This document shows positions 1 through 6,428 of a stretch of DNA of 6,695 nucleotides, in pieces; the stretch's first letter is position 1; every line of letters starts with the position of its first letter. Made by a program: the position numbers and the translations under genes. The DNA is from Bacteroidetes bacterium UBA4009 (GTDB taxonomy: Bacteria; Bacteroidota; Bacteroidia; NS11-12g; UBA9320). The notes below the pieces were generated by a model. The model saw only the letters and a program-made list of their open reading frames with translations. It was not told the origin of the DNA and searched no databases. The DNA lies in contig DGBH01000176.1 in assembly GCA_002384205.1 (NCBI GenBank), positions 13,690 to 20,384 of the forward strand, in the 5' to 3' direction.

Positions 1-13
1 GCTCTTCCGATCT
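1..13. other. Illumina adapter remnant at contig end
   Basis: The first 13 bases are GCTCTTCCGATCT, the 3' end of the Illumina TruSeq adapter stem. Read on the minus strand they are AGATCGGAAGAGC, the usual adapter read-through sequence. The match is exact and lies at the very edge of the window, so this is library sequence left in the assembly. Biological sequence starts at about base 14, and the molecule presumably continued leftwards beyond it. Bases 14-36 are a short AT-rich stretch downstream of the last gene and hold no start codon of their own. Confidence 0.94.
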
Positions 14-36
14 ATCAGGTTTAGCTTCTTTTATTT

Positions 37-606
37 TTATTTTCGACGCCAGAAAATATGAATATTAAAATCAGATTGGAATCCATCACACTTGCCATAA
101 CAAGCACTAAACTTCGGATCGTCATCATATTGAATAGGCATTATCAATAATTCATATCCCTTTGGAATATCAAAGCTATATGGAATGAAAATTTTAAAGA
201 TTTGATCGTAATTGCTTCCAGTTGGAATCTTCATTGGATTTGATTTAGTATCAAATGTCGTAATCTTTGGATGCGATAAATTTAATGGCTTTATGAATTC
301 ATCAAAATAAGTTGGATAAAATATTTCGTATTTCTCTTCGCTGGTTTCAATAGTAAAATCATGCCATGTTGTTACAATATATCCTGATTCCATAACATCA
401 CGCATGCCTGGACATTTAGCTGCAGTGATAAGAGAAGATCTTCCATCTATTACTTTTTTATATTTTTGAAATGCTAGAGCACAGTTTTTAACCCATTTGC
501 GCTTATACTCTTTAGCAGGGTAAATTGGGTACTCATCAGTAATAAGAGTGGATTCGCTATGGAATTTTACAACTGGCTTATTTAAGAACGGAATATTCAT
601 AATCAT
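37..606 (-). CDS. Conserved-type phage protein of unknown function, C-terminus possibly truncated
   Basis: This is a 189-residue soluble protein without a signal peptide or membrane segment. I cannot assign a function. It resembles, from memory, an uncharacterised family common in marine phages, with a CPG(M/V)xD motif (C65-D70), a GYIVTTWHDF-like strand (75-84), and a C-terminal half with alternating short strands around IPKGYELL (147-154) and DxxFNIHIFW (177-186) that suggests a beta-sandwich or cupin-like fold. Two in-frame ATGs lie two codons apart (606 and 600). The coordinates give the longer frame, but GAGAG at 610-614 is 3 bases from the first ATG and 9 from the second, so initiation at 600 is more likely. 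The start lies inside the end of the radical SAM gene (29-base overlap), which suggests translational coupling. The frame stops at TAA (37-39) just after FWRRK. The neighbouring frame stays open from there to the adapter, so the end may be a frameshift. The coding call is firm; the role is unknown. Confidence 0.85.
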   Translation of the reverse strand: MIMNIPFLNKPVVKFHSESTLITDEYPIYPAKEYKRKWVKNCALAFQKYKKVIDGRSSLITAAKCPGMRDVMESGYIVTTWHDFTIETSEEKYEIFYPTYFDEFIKPLNLSHPKITTFDTKSNPMKIPTGSNYDQIFKIFIPYSFDIPKGYELLIMPIQYDDDPKFSACYGKCDGFQSDFNIHIFWRRK

Positions 607-2233
607 AAACTCTCAGTGATTTTTTAAATGGTGTAAGTTTTCTGCCAAGTTCATCTTGGGCTTGTTCAAAGTTTTCTGCAACATGCATAAGTTCGTCAGA
701 TCTAAAAATGGTATGGAACCAGTATCTAATAGCACCTGTACTACGAATCTTGCCGTCAATCATAGCTTCACGCCAATGAGCACGGTGCTCTTCAACTCGA
801 GCTTTCCAGAATGGTGTGTTATCTAAGTTATCAAAGAATGCAATAATTTCCACACTTGGTGTTTTAATATCAGATAGCATCTTTGTGTTATTAAACGTAT
901 TCATCCACCATGTGTAATCATACATTGTTAATAGCTCGTCAGTAGTAAAACTAAAACAACTATTAATAAGATCTTTTCTTACAATTTTTGTTTTATCACG
1001 ATCAGTTACAAAATCATCAAACACTTTGTTTCTATTTCTATGGAAGAACTGGTTTGTTGTTTGGTAAATGTTATCTCTTGTTGCAAATGCGTGATGTACA
1101 CTTAACTTGTACTCTAACTTATGCTTTAAAAGTAGTGGCATATTTGGAACAGCTTCCAGCGCGTGGAAAGCCTGTGTCTCCACACCGTGCCCAAAGTCTT
1201 TATCCAATGTATATAACCAACTCTCAGGAGTTTCACCTGGAAGCCCTAGAATGAGCTCTGAGTGATACGGAATGTCGTGTTCCTTATAGTAATTTAGTAA
1301 GTATTCTAACTGCTCCGTTTTGATATTACTACGATCGTTGTAAGCAAGAGTCTTAAGGCTCCAACTTTGAATACCTAGTTTTAAAGGAGTCCAATGACCG
1401 TTCTCGGCACCAAAATTATCTTTAAAGAATATCTTACTAATCTCAGGAACGTATTTAATACTGTTTTTAGCAGTACCGCAAAGACTAATGAATACTTCAG
1501 GACGCTTATAATCTCGCATATATTTTGTCATGTCAAGATCACGTTCATACATGCCCCAGTTGGCATCAATAATTTTAACACCTGACATAGCAGTACTAGA
1601 CAGAATTTTACTGATTGTTTTATAGTTTACATCGTCATCATATTTACTTACGACACTACCAGTAGCATCACCCCAGTCACAATACGCGCACTTAAATGGG
1701 CAGCCTCTGTTGGTTTCCAATACGGCAACAAATTTCTTTTCTGTATTATTTAAGAACTTATCAAGCGTGCCATCTAAATATGGAATTGGTGTGCCATATT
1801 TGTACTTGTTAGTTTTATTAAGCTTGTACCACTTTTGTGTGAACTTAGGATATTCGCGAAGTAATTGTAAAAATACTTCTTCACCAGATCCAGCAACAAA
1901 AACATCTACCCACGGTCTTTCTCCTTCGTATTCTAACCACTCTACTGGAGAGACAGGAATATTTGGTCCGCCGTAAATGATTATGCAATTTGGATTTTTC
2001 TTTTTATGTTCTTCGGCGATTTTATCAACATGATCTTGGCTCCAAACATAAGCAGTTAATCCTATAATATCTGCTTCCGTGCTTAGCATATCGTTATATT
2101 CATAGATAGGATCTATGAACTCGCATTCGGGCGGATCTTCGCTATTTTTAATATAGGATTCTAACAAAGCTGCGCTGTATGGTATATACGGCAAACTTCG
2201 TGGAATACTAAAAGATCCCAGTTGTATTTTCAT
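578..2233 (-). CDS. B12-binding domain/radical SAM protein, probable class B methylase type
   Basis: This is a 551-residue cytoplasmic enzyme. Residues 1-130 look like a cobalamin-binding Rossmann domain: an LPYIPYSAALLESYI-type opening, ADIIGLTAYVW (54-64), CIIIYGGPNIP (83-93) and VAGSGEEVFLQLL (113-125). The cobalt-ligating DxHxxG motif is absent. Residues 168-380 are the radical SAM barrel. The [4Fe-4S] cluster motif is CPFKCAYC (C178, C182, C185), followed by DWG, GIQSW (287-291) and GLPGET (330-335), typical of this superfamily. The roughly 170-residue C-terminal part is rich in W, H and F and probably shapes the substrate pocket. Known relatives use SAM to make a 5'-deoxyadenosyl radical and often methylate unactivated carbon or phosphorus through methylcobalamin; the substrate here is unknown. 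It starts 7 bases after the desaturase with a good AGAGGA ribosome site. Some B12-domain radical SAM enzymes are not methylases, so methylation is an inference. Confidence 0.93.
   Translation of the reverse strand: MKIQLGSFSIPRSLPYIPYSAALLESYIKNSEDPPECEFIDPIYEYNDMLSTEADIIGLTAYVWSQDHVDKIAEEHKKKNPNCIIIYGGPNIPVSPVEWLEYEGERPWVDVFVAGSGEEVFLQLLREYPKFTQKWYKLNKTNKYKYGTPIPYLDGTLDKFLNNTEKKFVAVLETNRGCPFKCAYCDWGDATGSVVSKYDDDVNYKTISKILSSTAMSGVKIIDANWGMYERDLDMTKYMRDYKRPEVFISLCGTAKNSIKYVPEISKIFFKDNFGAENGHWTPLKLGIQSWSLKTLAYNDRSNIKTEQLEYLLNYYKEHDIPYHSELILGLPGETPESWLYTLDKDFGHGVETQAFHALEAVPNMPLLLKHKLEYKLSVHHAFATRDNIYQTTNQFFHRNRNKVFDDFVTDRDKTKIVRKDLINSCFSFTTDELLTMYDYTWWMNTFNNTKMLSDIKTPSVEIIAFFDNLDNTPFWKARVEEHRAHWREAMIDGKIRSTGAIRYWFHTIFRSDELMHVAENFEQAQDELGRKLTPFKKSLRVYDYEYSVLK
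610..614 (-). promoter_or_regulatory. Shine-Dalgarno-like GAGAG that decides the start of the 37-606 gene
   Basis: On the minus strand the sequence reads TGAGAGTTTATGATTATG. GAGAG is 3 bases from the first ATG (606) and 9 bases from the second (600). The second spacing is in the normal range, so the protein probably starts MNIPFL rather than MIMNIPFL. The site lies within the coding end of the upstream radical SAM gene. Confidence 0.5.
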
Positions 2234-2240
2234 AACAATT

Positions 2241-2888
2241 TTATCCTCTGGTGAAAAGCTTTTCTGCTATCCAGCCCGCAGTATCATATTTGTGTAATCT
2301 AATTTTTTTAGAATCATAATGGTGTTCTTTATGATAACCTTCTCCGGCAATAAACAAGTTAAGCCAAGGAACATTAGCACCACCTTCGGTTTTATGTCCA
2401 ACGGTGTTAAGTAAACCAAACCCAATTTTTGCAAATACAAACGGTACTAAGGCAAACGCTACGAAGAAGTAAGGACTAATTAAGAAACTTATAACCCAAT
2501 TTGCTACCCAGATATGCTTCCAATATTTGTGACAAAAAACAAGACGAGGATTCGCATATAAATCTTTTGCATAACGGACGGGAATATTTGGAATATCCCA
2601 AGTGGTTAAAAGTACTTTCCAGAATCCAACATGTTTTACCGCGTGTGGATCCTCTGGTCCATCTGAATGGTGATGATGCATTCTATGACTTGCAATCCAT
2701 CCAATTGGTGTTCTAATTACAGCAACCATAAGCATATAAAGACCAATAACTTCAAACCAAACTGGAACTTCAAATTGTTTATGGCAATAGTAACGGTGCA
2801 ATAAGATGCTTGCACCCCAATGAGAAATAATTTGACTCCAAATTATTCCTATTACTATTGATATTAATATTAATAACGATTCAGCCAT
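2241..2888 (-). CDS. Membrane fatty-acid desaturase, acyl-CoA delta-9/OLE1-like
   Basis: This is a 215-residue integral membrane di-iron protein expected to introduce a double bond into fatty acyl chains using O2 and an electron donor. All three histidine boxes are present: HRYYCH (31-36, HX4H), HRMHHH (68-73, followed by the family-typical D and DPH at 76-82), and HKEHH (186-190, preceded by GEGY). NTVGH (161-165) supplies the extra conserved histidine seen in this group. Hydrophobic segments lie at about 4-22, 44-60 and 128-157. The protein is shorter than cellular members of this type (usually around 300 residues), lacking extended termini, but no catalytic histidine is missing. No ferredoxin or cytochrome b5 domain is fused, so the host must supply electrons. 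The ATG overlaps the upstream oxygenase gene by 8 bases. Desaturation is the default reading; related fatty-acid hydroxylase activity cannot be excluded from sequence. Confidence 0.93.
   Translation of the reverse strand: MAESLLILISIVIGIIWSQIISHWGASILLHRYYCHKQFEVPVWFEVIGLYMLMVAVIRTPIGWIASHRMHHHHSDGPEDPHAVKHVGFWKVLLTTWDIPNIPVRYAKDLYANPRLVFCHKYWKHIWVANWVISFLISPYFFVAFALVPFVFAKIGFGLLNTVGHKTEGGANVPWLNLFIAGEGYHKEHHYDSKKIRLHKYDTAGWIAEKLFTRG
2244..2249 (-). promoter_or_regulatory. Strong Shine-Dalgarno AGAGGA for the radical SAM gene
   Basis: AGAGGA lies 10 bases upstream of the ATG at 2233, across the last codons of the desaturase, whose TAA stop is at 2241-2243. It is the best ribosome binding site in the window and supports both the start choice and independent initiation at the only junction here where genes do not overlap. 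Confidence 0.7.
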
Positions 2889-3333
2889 TTATACACCCAA
2901 CAATATGTATTCTATATTCTGTTGAAGCATTAACAAATGTATGCTTCTTTGTAGTATTTATTAAGTAGTAGCTGCCATCAGCCGGGTAACGTGAAACTTC
3001 ATCATCAATTACGAAAAAGCATCTTTCGTTTGTAATCAAAGGAATGTGCATGCGTTGAGTATAATCTCGGTGGTAAGTGTAACAAGTCTGTGGCGGCATG
3101 CGCATAACTCTTGTTCTATACATTCCTAGCTTTTTAATAATTGTGTTTGTATATGCTAAATCTTTAAATATTGGTTCAACAAAATCTTTTTCTTCATGAT
3201 CTAAATCAGTTATTCTTCCAATTCCATAAAACGGATCAGGATTTCCCTCTACACACTGCAGCGAGATTTGATTCTGGTATTCGGGTAAATACGAATCAAG
3301 TTCTAGTAAGATAAGATCAATATTAACTTTCAT
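2881..3333 (-). CDS. Small 2-oxoglutarate/Fe(II)-dependent oxygenase, aspartyl/asparaginyl hydroxylase-like
   Basis: This is a 150-residue soluble protein with the layout of a double-stranded beta-helix dioxygenase. The iron-binding facial triad is visible as HRD (H88, D90) in YTYHRDYTQRMHIPL and a distal H131 in KKHTFVN. R141 in YRIHIVG is placed to bind the 2-oxoglutarate carboxylate. The RMHIPL strand and G(S)YYLINT before the distal histidine fit the aspartyl/asparaginyl beta-hydroxylase-like group. Enzymes of this class hydroxylate or otherwise oxidise C-H bonds, consuming O2 and 2-oxoglutarate. At 150 residues it is close to a minimal catalytic core with no substrate domain, so the target (protein side chain, sugar or lipid) cannot be guessed. 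Its ATG overlaps the methyltransferase stop in an ATGA, implying coupled translation. An alternative is a cupin without oxygenase activity, but the HxD...H...R spacing argues against that. Confidence 0.82.
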   Translation of the reverse strand: MKVNIDLILLELDSYLPEYQNQISLQCVEGNPDPFYGIGRITDLDHEEKDFVEPIFKDLAYTNTIIKKLGMYRTRVMRMPPQTCYTYHRDYTQRMHIPLITNERCFFVIDDEVSRYPADGSYYLINTTKKHTFVNASTEYRIHIVGCING

Positions 3334-4067
3334 TGCTTCTCTATTTCTATAAGTGTCTGTGCTATTTTTGCTTTATGCACTTTTCCAATTTTCATTATAA
3401 ACTCTTCATCGTAAAATGTCAACAGTCTATTGCAATTATTTGGAATAATTTCTGATTGAATGTTATCCGTAATACATATGTAAGAATCATTAAGTTCATA
3501 GTTATCTTGATTACCAAATTCGTCAATTCTTCGTGACCGATACCATTCTAGTAGTCTCGTATCTTGCTGCAAACAAACAGTAACAAAGATACTGCCGTTT
3601 GGATTTAAGTATTGCTTAAGCTTTTCTATAGTCCAAATAAATTCTTCATATGAAGTATGTGTGAAAACACTATACGCAAAAATTATATCATATGTTTCTA
3701 GTTGATGCGAAAAAGTATCATTACCTTGAAAATTATACATTGGGTTATATCTATTATGATAAAGCCAAGTAGAATGAGGAAACCTTTTTCTTCCCATTTC
3801 AAGTGCAACATTATCTACATCTAAACAAGTATAGTTTTCTTCTTTAATTTTACCATTGCTGCTTATTATAAGATTACCAAAGCTACCGCCGTAATCAAGT
3901 ACTTTTTTATTTTCAAAGTCTATTACGTCTTTAACACCAGAATATAGATCGCACTCAAATGGGTGCTTCACACCTTTCACTGGATTTAATTTTATGTCAA
4001 ATACAGAGTCATCTTTATATATTGGAACAGGAACAATGTTCCATTCGTGCGGATCATTTTTCATCAA
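3330..4067 (-). CDS. Class I SAM-dependent methyltransferase
   Basis: This is a 245-residue protein with a Rossmann-type methyltransferase core. Motif I is VLDYGGSFGNL (56-66), which binds SAM. The acidic end of strand 2 is in YTCLDVD (79-85), and the motif IV region is YDIIFAYSVFTH (126-137), followed by a helix and the LNPNGSIFVTV strand (154-164) typical of class I enzymes. The first 50 residues and the loop region 165-210 are probably substrate-specific. It most resembles small-molecule or sugar methyltransferases, which fits its place directly after a glycosyltransferase, but the acceptor is unknown. The gene starts with two consecutive ATGs (4067 and 4064) inside the last codons of the glycosyltransferase gene (14-base overlap), with GGA about 10 bases before the first. 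It ends in ATGA shared with the oxygenase gene. There are no membrane segments. Confidence 0.9.
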   Translation of the reverse strand: MMKNDPHEWNIVPVPIYKDDSVFDIKLNPVKGVKHPFECDLYSGVKDVIDFENKKVLDYGGSFGNLIISSNGKIKEENYTCLDVDNVALEMGRKRFPHSTWLYHNRYNPMYNFQGNDTFSHQLETYDIIFAYSVFTHTSYEEFIWTIEKLKQYLNPNGSIFVTVCLQQDTRLLEWYRSRRIDEFGNQDNYELNDSYICITDNIQSEIIPNNCNRLLTFYDEEFIMKIGKVHKAKIAQTLIEIEKQ

Positions 4068-5784
4068 ATACTAATCCAAATTGTTTAGAAATAAAGTGTA
4101 CGAATACTGGATCTTCTTCAATACACCAAGCGTCAAACTCTTTTTTTACTATTTTTCCTCTTAAAGTATTTTCTATATTAAATTTATCATATGCTTCGGC
4201 ATACTTTAAAGAACGCTTTCCATGCCATAACGGACTCCAAAGATTAGAAGTTAGAAGGTTATTCTCTTTACATTTATACGCAAAAATACTTTCGTTGTCG
4301 TATCCAAAAGAAAGACGTATGTTTTCTGGATACATTGAAAACTCATCTTCTTTTAGCTCAGTCATAGTATTAATTACTTCATCAATATCTGAGAAATAAT
4401 CTAATTTTTCCATTACATATCTAGACGCGCCGATAATTCCTGTGTTAAAAACTGGATAGTCTCCATCTAAATCTTTTTCAGTCAATAGCGCATGGGTATT
4501 CCAATATTTAGAATGAGGGTTCCTAAAATCAACTATAAAAGAATTAAAATACTGAATAGTGTTAGTAATTTTTAACTCATCTTTAGTTTGAAATTGGCAA
4601 GCAATTGCGTATTCCATAGGAACATTTTCAAATATATCAACATCTTTTCTTCTGCAATAAACGTCAAAATCTAGATAACAAACTAAATCATATTGCTTGG
4701 TTAACTCGTCTAAACAGTAAATCTTGTATAAATTTACTACATCATACTCTGATAGATTTCTAAACCTTTTTTTAAACTCTTGATATCTATCATCATTTTC
4801 ATATAATATAAAATCAGCTCCAATATTCTGAGCATACTCCTGTTTATCTTTTATAAGATCATCATAATGTTTTTCAAACTGAATCTGTGTTCTTTTGCTT
4901 TTATTACCAAGTGGTTCAATTTTTGAGGTTGGAGGATTATCTAATTTGTCGTCATCGATTTTTACGTATAAAGAAAATATACATTTAGTTTTATCATTGA
5001 AAAATCTATTAAATTTCTTATTGATAAAATGAATAATCTTTCCTTTGCATCCAACATAATCGGCTGGCTTATCGTAATACATCGTATGCCATTCATCAGC
5101 AAGCAAAACATAAGGAATACTATATTCTTCTAAAATATATGAAAAGAGTGCTTCGTTATTCGGATAATAATGTCTGCGGACATAAGAAGTATCTTTTCGT
5201 TTTGTATTGTTTTTCTTTATAGATTCAACAAGCTCGACCATTTCAGACAATCTATCTGAGAATTTTATCTGTTTAATATGTTCGCTTTTTCCAATGATAA
5301 TTCCAGTATTAATTACGTGATTGTCTTTGCCACCAAGCATATCTTTTGTAATATGATACTTTAAAGTAGGTGAACGTAGTCCGTTAGATTTCAAAAACAA
5401 AGTTTCAATATTCTTATTAAGTATGTCTTCGTCTTGGTCTTTTACGTGAATACCTTTGCTGAGGTCTAAAGATTCAAATACGTTTTCGTTAGTATTAAAC
5501 AAAACATCCATATCAACATACATGACTTCGTCGTATTCTTCTGCAAGCTGGGCCATAAGATGATGCTTATACAGGTTTACCTTTGTAAACTCTAAATCAT
5601 CGGTAAGTAAAAAATCTTTCATCGTATTATGATAAAAGATAAACTTAACTCCAATATTATCAGAATAGTCTTTTTTGTTTTGAATTAGACGATCAAAATA
5701 TTCTTTTACAAGCAACTCATTCGTGTTATCGAGATTGTTAGAATTTGATATATCGTCAAAAGTCGTGAAAATAACTCTTTTCAT
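4054..5784 (-). CDS. Tandem-domain glycosyltransferase-like protein (two GT-A folds)
   Basis: This 576-residue soluble protein consists of two related halves, each like a nucleotide-sugar glycosyltransferase of GT-A fold. Half 1 (about 1-280) has VNLYKHHLM (69-77), VMYVDMDVLF (87-96) with DxD at D91/D93, NTGIIIG (159-165), NNEALFSYIL (209-218) and a KIIHFINK end (249-256). Half 2 (about 296-576) repeats the plan: VNLYKIYCL (350-358), VCYLDFDVYC (368-377) with DxD at D372/D374, NTGIIGAS (447-454), DNESIFAYKC (496-505) and FVHFISK (561-567). DxD normally binds the metal and nucleotide-sugar diphosphate, and both halves keep it, so both may be active. Donor and acceptor sugars are unknown. It starts in an ATGA overlap with the gene upstream, with GGTGA 7 bases before the ATG. 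The arrangement probably arose by duplication and fusion. Synthesis of an alternating or two-sugar structure is possible but unproven. Confidence 0.88.
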   Translation of the reverse strand: MKRVIFTTFDDISNSNNLDNTNELLVKEYFDRLIQNKKDYSDNIGVKFIFYHNTMKDFLLTDDLEFTKVNLYKHHLMAQLAEEYDEVMYVDMDVLFNTNENVFESLDLSKGIHVKDQDEDILNKNIETLFLKSNGLRSPTLKYHITKDMLGGKDNHVINTGIIIGKSEHIKQIKFSDRLSEMVELVESIKKNNTKRKDTSYVRRHYYPNNEALFSYILEEYSIPYVLLADEWHTMYYDKPADYVGCKGKIIHFINKKFNRFFNDKTKCIFSLYVKIDDDKLDNPPTSKIEPLGNKSKRTQIQFEKHYDDLIKDKQEYAQNIGADFILYENDDRYQEFKKRFRNLSEYDVVNLYKIYCLDELTKQYDLVCYLDFDVYCRRKDVDIFENVPMEYAIACQFQTKDELKITNTIQYFNSFIVDFRNPHSKYWNTHALLTEKDLDGDYPVFNTGIIGASRYVMEKLDYFSDIDEVINTMTELKEDEFSMYPENIRLSFGYDNESIFAYKCKENNLLTSNLWSPLWHGKRSLKYAEAYDKFNIENTLRGKIVKKEFDAWCIEEDPVFVHFISKQFGLVFDEK

Positions 5785-6428
5785 TGACCAATCACCATAT
5801 ATCTATCATAATCTTTTGCTTTAAGAGTTCCTGCATAATATACAGATACTAAATTTAATTCTTCAACAAATTCTTCTAAACTGTCGTAGGTATTAATATG
5901 ACTTTGAACAGAATGATAATTGTTAGATTGTAAACAAACTACCGTTGAAGGCTTTTTTCCTTCTACTATAAATCGAATATCATCTTTTTCCATGTGTTCA
6001 CAGCTTGTATTAATAAACACGTCATAGGTTTTTCTTTTTTCTATAACATGATCAACCGCGTCGTCAACTATAAATTGTGTATTTTTATGAGAAGAATCCA
6101 TGCCTTTTAACAACCCATATCCGATCACTTCTGTAACTGGATCAGAATCAATGTTACGTATAATTACATCTTCTGAAACGTAATTTCTTAGGATAATAGA
6201 AACAAGTCCGTACCAACTGCCAAGGATCGCAATTTTTTCTGTCTTTTCTGGCAAGAAAGGAAGTAACTCACGCACCAGCCATTCTTTACCTTCGAACTGC
6301 CATGTACTCACTGAGTTAATTATATCTATAGAACGATATAGATCTACTTCAGGATCGTATTTTGATTTTTCATAGATTGCTCTAACTGATTCTAAAGCAT
6401 TTCTATATGCTAACTCTCGGTAATTCAT
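5781..6428 (-). CDS. SAM-methyltransferase-like Rossmann protein
   Basis: This 215-residue soluble protein has a methyltransferase-like core. IAILGSWYGLVSIIL (66-80) is at the SAM-binding glycine loop, with SW where many class I enzymes have DxGCG. RNIDSDP (91-97) gives the acidic end of strand 2, VDDAVDHV (121-128) the motif III acidic region, and YDVFINTSCEHM (135-146) the catalytic-strand region. VCLQSNNYHSVQSH (164-177) is a distinctive element, probably forming the substrate site, that I associate with small phage methyltransferase-like proteins. The substrate is unknown. Retained acidic residues suggest SAM binding, but the unusual glycine loop means loss of activity is possible. The gene starts 26 bases inside the upstream gene, with GGGA 6 bases before the ATG, and ends in an ATGA shared with the tandem glycosyltransferase, so it is probably translated together with both. 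Confidence 0.8.
   Translation of the reverse strand: MNYRELAYRNALESVRAIYEKSKYDPEVDLYRSIDIINSVSTWQFEGKEWLVRELLPFLPEKTEKIAILGSWYGLVSIILRNYVSEDVIIRNIDSDPVTEVIGYGLLKGMDSSHKNTQFIVDDAVDHVIEKRKTYDVFINTSCEHMEKDDIRFIVEGKKPSTVVCLQSNNYHSVQSHINTYDSLEEFVEELNLVSVYYAGTLKAKDYDRYMVIGQ

Noticed and set aside
14..36. Possible start of a further downstream gene
   Set aside because: No ATG, GTG or TTG is seen on the minus strand here, and the stretch is better explained as the lost C-terminus of the last gene or a short spacer.
988..1976. Three plus-strand open frames (988-1254, 1394-1585, 1710-1976)
   Set aside because: All lie opposite the radical SAM gene, have no coherent domain signals, and overlap conserved motifs on the other strand, so they are chance frames.
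2501..2716. 71-codon plus-strand open frame
   Set aside because: It is antisense to the desaturase, including its second histidine box, and has no independent support.
3959..4399. 146-codon plus-strand open frame
   Set aside because: It is antisense to the junction of the tandem glycosyltransferase and methyltransferase, both strongly supported by motifs, and its translation shows no recognisable pattern.
6324..6343. Inverted repeat ATCTAT...ATAGAT as a possible terminator or operator
   Set aside because: The stem is only six AT-rich pairs, it lies within the methyltransferase-like coding sequence, and no T-run follows it in the direction of transcription.
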